Assembly (NCBI RefSeq): GCF_042767895.1
Contig: NC_091557.1
Location: 36,021,047 to 36,033,546 of the forward strand
From: Penaeus vannamei
Taxonomy: Eukaryota; Arthropoda; Malacostraca; Decapoda; Penaeidae
Direction of reading: 5' to 3'
Length of the DNA: 12,500 bases
Part shown: piece by piece, positions 8,823 through 12,500 of the stretch
Numbering within the stretch: the first letter of the stretch is position 1
Layout of the letters: each line of letters opens with the position of its first letter
Made by a program: the position numbers and the translations under genes
The notes under the pieces: model-generated
The model's database searches: none
Told to the model about the DNA's origin: nothing
Seen by the model: the letters and a program-made list of their open reading frames with translations, nothing else

Positions 8823-9431
8823 GCTACGACGTGGGGAGCTGTGCAAACAACGGGGGCAGGGATATGGAACCGCTGTAGGGTGCGGGATACAGATAGGGGA
8901 GTGAGGGGGGGGGCATGCTACGGGGGCCGCCCCAGACATGTTACAGCCCTCTTTGTATGTCTGTTACGTTTAGCATTGTGTAGTTTCTGTGAGATAGCCA
9001 TTAATTCCGGGGGCATTGTAGGGCGGGGCAGTCAGCTGACACCGTGTCAACAGGGGCTGCGTGGGGTCACCTTCGAAAGTGGGTTCGGCCTGCGTTTGGA
9101 GAGTAGCCTGAGAGCTGGTTGACTGCTGTGCTACTGCTATTCTGCCTCTGCACGTTATTTTGTTCTTCCAATTTTGATGTTGACAGAATGAACACGACAG
9201 TGAATGGACTGCAACAAAGACCTACACGCAAAAAAGGTCGTGTACAATGGGTGTTCGAACTTCTTTTTCATGGGGTTTGATATTCGGGGTCAGTGTGACG
9301 AAACTTTTCCTTCGTGAACCGAGGAGAAGAAGTGCGGACGACTTCACGACTTCATTGTTTACTTCGGCGTGAGAACTCGGGGGTTTCTCTCGCCACGAGC
9401 GAACACGAGCGAGTTCCGAGTTCCGCGCAGC
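8823..9431. other. Unassigned sequence, no supported gene
   Basis: It is mostly unique and of moderate G+C, with a G9 run near 8906-8914. TCAGTG at 9290-9295 matches the arthropod initiator, but there is no TATA box 30 bp upstream and no downstream promoter element at +28. No frame is recognised. Confidence 0.4.
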
Positions 9432-9434
9432 ACA

Positions 9435-9440
9435 ATGGTA
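9435..9440 (+). other. ATG immediately followed by a splice donor (ATG|GTAAGG)
   Basis: CAGCACAATG|GTAAGGAAG has the form of a first exon in which only the start codon precedes the intron. The 150 bp upstream are CpG-containing and could be 5' UTR, with a possible initiator at 9290. There is no independent support. Confidence 0.12.
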
Positions 9441-9460
9441 AGGAAGAGCATGTTTGGAGG

Positions 9461-9507
9461 AGGAGGAGGAGGAGGGGGTGGGGGTAGTAAGTTGGGGGTG
9501 GAGGGGG
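9461..9507 (+). repeat. (GGA)n followed by a strong G-quadruplex motif
   Basis: Five to six GGA triplets lead into four G5 runs (9474-9478, 9480-9484, 9494-9498 and 9503-9507) with loops of 1, 9 and 4 bases. This is a textbook intramolecular quadruplex pattern on the plus strand. It lies 40-70 bp downstream of the ATG|donor at 9435. Confidence 0.8.
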
Positions 9508-9633
9508 CCGGCCATTCTCAGCTGCTTCTCTCGTAAAAGTTTTTACGCCTACTTTCCTTTGTCTTTTCTCCTCCGTAGCATTATTGCTGGGTCAGACACC
9601 AAGAGAAGCGTCCCTTCCTTTTGTGGCGGTAGT

Positions 9634-9658
9634 GGGGGGAGGGGGAAGGGGAAGGGGG
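9634..9658 (+). repeat. G-quadruplex motif, G6-A-G5-AA-G4-AA-G5
   Basis: Four G runs are separated by loops of one or two A residues. Short loops and long G runs predict a very stable quadruplex. Activity in the cell is unknown. Confidence 0.8.
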
Positions 9659-9890
9659 TAGGACTGTTAACCCTTTCTCGCCGAAGGGAACGTCCGGGGT
9701 GAAAAACTTCCGAAAAGAGAGCCAGGTGATCCTGTGGCCGGAAGAACTTCTTTCCTGCAGCGGCGCCAGAGGGTCAGTAGTATGATGACTGCGGTATGAC
9801 GTACTCGTCTGTCTATTTGCCTGTCTGTTTAGCAATCTTCCTGTCTGTCTTTCTAACTTTCTGTAAGTTTGTATGTGTCTGTGTATCTAT

Positions 9891-10240
<350 letters not shown>

Positions 10241-10257
10241 TCAATCTAGCTATCTTC

Positions 10258-10448
10258 CTCTATATTTATCTCCTTCACCCACTCTCACTCTCTCCCATTC
10301 CCGCTCCCTCCTTCCCTCCCCCTCCCCATCCCTCGCTTTCCCCTCTCCCACTCCCACTCCCTCTCTCCCCCTCCCTGCCTCCCTGCCTCCCTGCCCCTCT
10401 CCCTGTCACCTACACCCTCTCCCACCCCCACCCCCTCCCCCTGCACAT
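10258..10448. repeat. Pyrimidine-rich block (CCCTCC/CTCC-type)
   Basis: Nearly pure C/T runs for about 190 bases, including CTCCCTGC repeats near 10370-10392 and CCCCA/CCCCT runs near 10420-10441. The complementary strand is G-rich and quadruplex-capable. Pro/Leu/Ser translations are not genes. Confidence 0.92.
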
Positions 10449-10573
10449 CCACTCCCGCATTTGAAGCATCCGCAATACTTCAGCGTAGTTCCCGGGGCTC
10501 GCAAATCACGGCCGGGGAGGGATCGGAGGCGCTCTGCGACATTCATCAAGCACGCCCACAAGCGCTGTCTGGT

Positions 10574-10614
10574 GGGCGGGGGTCGGGGCGAGGGGAGGGG
10601 GGAGGGGGGAGGGG
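10574..10614 (+). repeat. G-rich quadruplex-prone stretch
   Basis: Seven or so runs of three to six G residues occur within about 40 bases, separated by C, TC, CGA or A. Many alternative quadruplex registers are possible. Confidence 0.75.
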
Positions 10615-11066
10615 TCGGCCGATTCGTTCTTCTTTTGTTTTATTTTCCGGTTTGATTAAGTGTGGGTAACGAGTACGATTGGTTTTTGTTGTGTCTGTCC
10701 GTTTTGTTTATTTCTTTGTACGTAGGGTGGTAGAAAGGAATTGTTATTATTCTTTTCTTCTTCTTCTCCTCCTCCTTCGTCTTCGTTGCAGTTATAGATG
10801 TTGGACGGGGAAATGCGTTGTTCTTTTGGGTTATTTGTTTTGATTACCTGTGGTTGTTGATAAGAAGGAAGTCTTGTTTGCCATCAATCATTTTTTAAGC
10901 GTAGATAAGATTATCCGGATCGTGGCTTCGCTTGTTGAAAGTTCGTAGTTCGGAACGTTATAGAAGACGAAAGGGCGCTTCTTGAGAAAGCTGGGAACCG
11001 ATCGTCCGTGTAAGTAAGCGAAAGTTGAAGCGAAGACAAAGGAACGACGGCGCTGCAGCTTGCCCG
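10615..11066. other. Unassigned T-rich sequence
   Basis: It contains a CTT/CCT triplet run at 10752-10785. Donor-like sequences occur near 11010 (CGT|GTAAGT) and 11014. A minus-strand frame (10888-11199) is open but depends partly on the GGC repeat. No gene is supported. Confidence 0.4.
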
Positions 11067-11120
11067 AGGCGGCGGCGGCGGCGGCGGCGGCGGGGGAGGG
11101 GGGGGACGGAGGAGGTGGCG
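11067..11120. repeat. (GGC)n trinucleotide repeat with G-rich flank
   Basis: About eight GGC units (11067-11092) run into GGGGGAGGGGGGGG. Read on the minus strand it gives an alanine run; on the plus strand an arginine or glycine run. Either could be coding, but no surrounding gene is supported. It is CpG-dense and could be methylated or form hairpins. Confidence 0.85.
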
Positions 11121-11284
11121 CCAGTGTGGTGGTGGCGGTTAGACCCCGGTACAAGGTCCCCTCGTGACCCCGGCTGCATAACCCGTACGCGGTGTGCATG
11201 GCTCGGTTCTAGCTTGGTAATGCCAGCTATAACGCCGTCAGCTGCTGCGGGTATGGTGGCTGTGAGGAGCCGCGCTGCACTCTT

Positions 11285-11442
11285 ATTTTCTTCCGTTTTT
11301 CCTTTCTCTGTCTTACGTTTCTTCGTGTCACCTCCTTTCATATGTCTGAGGTTTTCTCTTCCTCTGACTCTTTTTATAGTCGTCTTCTCTCCTTTCCTTC
11401 TCCATCTCCCTCTTTTTTTTTCTCTTTTTCGCTTGACTGCAG
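11285..11442 (+). promoter_or_regulatory. Long pyrimidine-rich tract ending in a strong splice acceptor
   Basis: About 155 bases rich in T and C end in TTTTTCGCTTGACTGCAG, with AG at 11441-11442. Branch-point-like CTGAC (near 11364-11368) and TTGAC (11433-11437) are present. It is one of the best 3' splice-site matches in the window. Confidence 0.4.
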
Positions 11443-11606
11443 AGAAACTCCCGGCGTTCAAAGGTGATTGGTTTTATGACGAAAGCGTGTTCGTGTTCGG
11501 CTTTTGCCCTGGCGGGGAAGGGGCGGCAGTGGGCTTTCGTGTTGGTACTCGCCACAGAGGCTGCAGTACGTTCCAGGCGGCTGGACGGCCTCGGCGAGCG
11601 CGATAG
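11443..11606 (+). CDS. Candidate terminal coding exon, product unknown
   Basis: It starts directly after the strong acceptor at 11442. The frame entered in phase 1 is open for 54 codons to TAG at 11604-11606. Its first half reads K-L-P-A-F-K-G-D-W-F-Y-D-E-S-V-F-V-F-G, a globular-protein-like composition. The second half is Gly/Arg-rich and less convincing. An internal AAAG|GTGATT at 11464 could be a donor, making a 21-nt micro-exon instead. AATAAA lies about 150 bases after the stop, as expected for a last exon. Phase matches the exon candidate at 7841-7935. I do not recognise the family. Confidence 0.25.
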
Positions 11607-11758
11607 TGAGCGTGCACGTCAATACTGATCATGCAGGTCATACACACTGCAGGAGTTTGTGTCTCGGCACATATGCATACAGACGGCGCTTCGAGGTCGG
11701 TGACCGTCGCAGTACATTATTTTCAGATTTCCCGGCGTCTTGTGAGCTCACGGGGAGA

Positions 11759-11764
11759 AATAAA
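11759..11764 (+). terminator. Polyadenylation signal AATAAA (candidate)
   Basis: This is an exact hexamer 153 bases after the TAG at 11606. A T/G-rich patch (CTGGTTTCCTTT) about 25-35 bases later could be the downstream element. A chance hexamer is possible. Confidence 0.25.
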
Positions 11765-11876
11765 GATATTCCGAGACGGAATGCCATCTGGTTTCCTTTA
11801 GGAGATAAGATGATAGCACCTAGCGTTTGCACGAAGCGCTGCAGCGCACTGAGCCGACGCCTCCTGCTCTGCATCA

Positions 11877-11884
11877 TATATAAA
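11877..11884 (+). promoter_or_regulatory. TATA-box-like TATATAAA
   Basis: This is an exact TATA consensus. It lies 113 bases after the AATAAA at 11759, so it could open a second transcription unit. No TCAGT initiator is seen about 30 bp downstream, and the following frames are not recognised. Confidence 0.15.
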
Positions 11885-12067
11885 CTAGATGCCATAAAGG
11901 CCTACTCTGCCGTAGGTTCCTCCCCCATTCTTAGCAGAACTCGAAAACCCGTTTTCCCTTTCTCCGAGATAAATTTCCATTTCTGGGAGCAAAATTCCCC
12001 CCACGTACGGGTTAAATCTCTCTCTTAATGCGGCCTAAGCCTCGTCCTTCCCTCGAGTTTAACCTTT

Positions 12068-12096
12068 CATTACGGGCTAAATCCAAAGCCGTAATG
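12068..12096. repeat. Inverted repeat, 8-bp arms CATTACGG / CCGTAATG
   Basis: Perfect arms at 12068-12075 and 12089-12096 flank a 13-base loop. The stem extends by one G-T and one T-A pair outside. It could form a small hairpin; no terminator or known RNA family is implied. Confidence 0.55.
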
Positions 12097-12500
12097 GAGT
12101 GTCTCCCCCTCCGCCCGCGAGGCCGCCCGCCCGTTTTCGGCCGAGTCGAACGCGACCAATAGTCCCCCGCGCCCTCTGCGATGAACATTTTCGTAACCCG
12201 AACATTCCACTCCTGCGGCTTTAAACGGCGGTCGTGCTTAAGAGCGGCCGGGGTCGGCGGGTGGGTTTGGAGGGGTGGCTTGGGCTGTCTGGGTCTTTTT
12301 TTTTTTTTTCGTTTTGAGTTAATTTTGATTTTCGGTCTCGGAGACAAATGCGAAAACGTCCGAGGTCTGAGTCGTCTGCTGCGCCCAACGCACACTGCCA
12401 GGAAAGGAGGCTGTTTTTTTTTCCATTTTCTCTCATTTTGCCTACCGTTCCTATTTTACTTTGGGATTCCTTGTTTTCTTTCATTTCCGCTATTCTTTTT
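12097..12500. other. Unassigned GC-rich then T-rich sequence
   Basis: CpG-rich up to about 12260, with a CCAAT pentamer at 12156-12160 lacking full NF-Y flanks. Then there are T14 (12296-12309) and T9 (12414-12422) runs. The minus-strand frames give Lys/Pro/Arg-rich low-complexity translations and I do not call them. Confidence 0.4.

Noticed and set aside
9290..9330. Arthropod initiator TCAGTG as a core promoter
   Set aside because: There is no TATA box at -30 and no downstream promoter element at +28; a hexamer alone is too weak.
9674..9716. Heat-shock-element-like GAA/TTC pattern
   Set aside because: The spacing between GAA and TTC units does not follow the nGAAnnTTCn rule.

Overview
The window looks like non-coding or gene-poor nuclear DNA of an animal. 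It is dominated by simple sequence repeats: long (AT)n, compound (CA)n(CT)n and (AC)n(AG)n tracts, extended pyrimidine-only and purine-only stretches, a 42-base T run, and several G runs. By my count these make up about a sixth to a fifth of the sequence. This style fits decapod crustacean genomes, penaeid shrimp in particular, which are known to be extremely rich in microsatellites. No species-specific gene is recognisable, so the organism is an inference. Nothing suggests a bacterial, phage or organellar origin: there are no operons, no dense long frames and no ribosome-binding sites.

Layout. 1-2050 is mixed non-coding DNA with a 35-bp degenerate tandem repeat, a hairpin and a few splice-like signals. 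2059-2122 is a short CA/GA repeat. 2123-4350 is unique-looking sequence with a palindrome, a hairpin and two gene-like open stretches (3330-3512 and 3867-4118). 4351-4932 holds poly-T, an open 250-bp stretch, the first compound microsatellite and a 13-bp direct repeat. 5080-5905 is a pyrimidine-rich block followed on the same strand by a purine-rich block. 5906-6110 is GC/CpG-rich and ends in a start-codon-plus-splice-donor configuration. 6259-7539 carries the (AT)n block and the second compound microsatellite. 7726-8822 is the most gene-like part: a well-formed candidate internal exon on the plus strand, and a 177-codon minus-strand open frame with one ankyrin-repeat-like segment. 8823-9890 is unique DNA with two G-quadruplex-prone stretches. 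9897-10448 is another SSR complex. 10449-12500 contains a GGC repeat, a strong splice acceptor leading into a candidate terminal exon with a downstream AATAAA, a TATA-like box and a hairpin.

No gene is certain. A hypothetical plus-strand gene (exons near 6097-6110, 7841-7935 and 11443-11606, phases compatible) and a minus-strand ankyrin-like frame are the two ideas most worth testing. All exon calls rest on splice consensus, reading-frame openness and residue patterns judged by eye. They would need transcript or homology evidence. I see no convincing previously undescribed multi-gene system.
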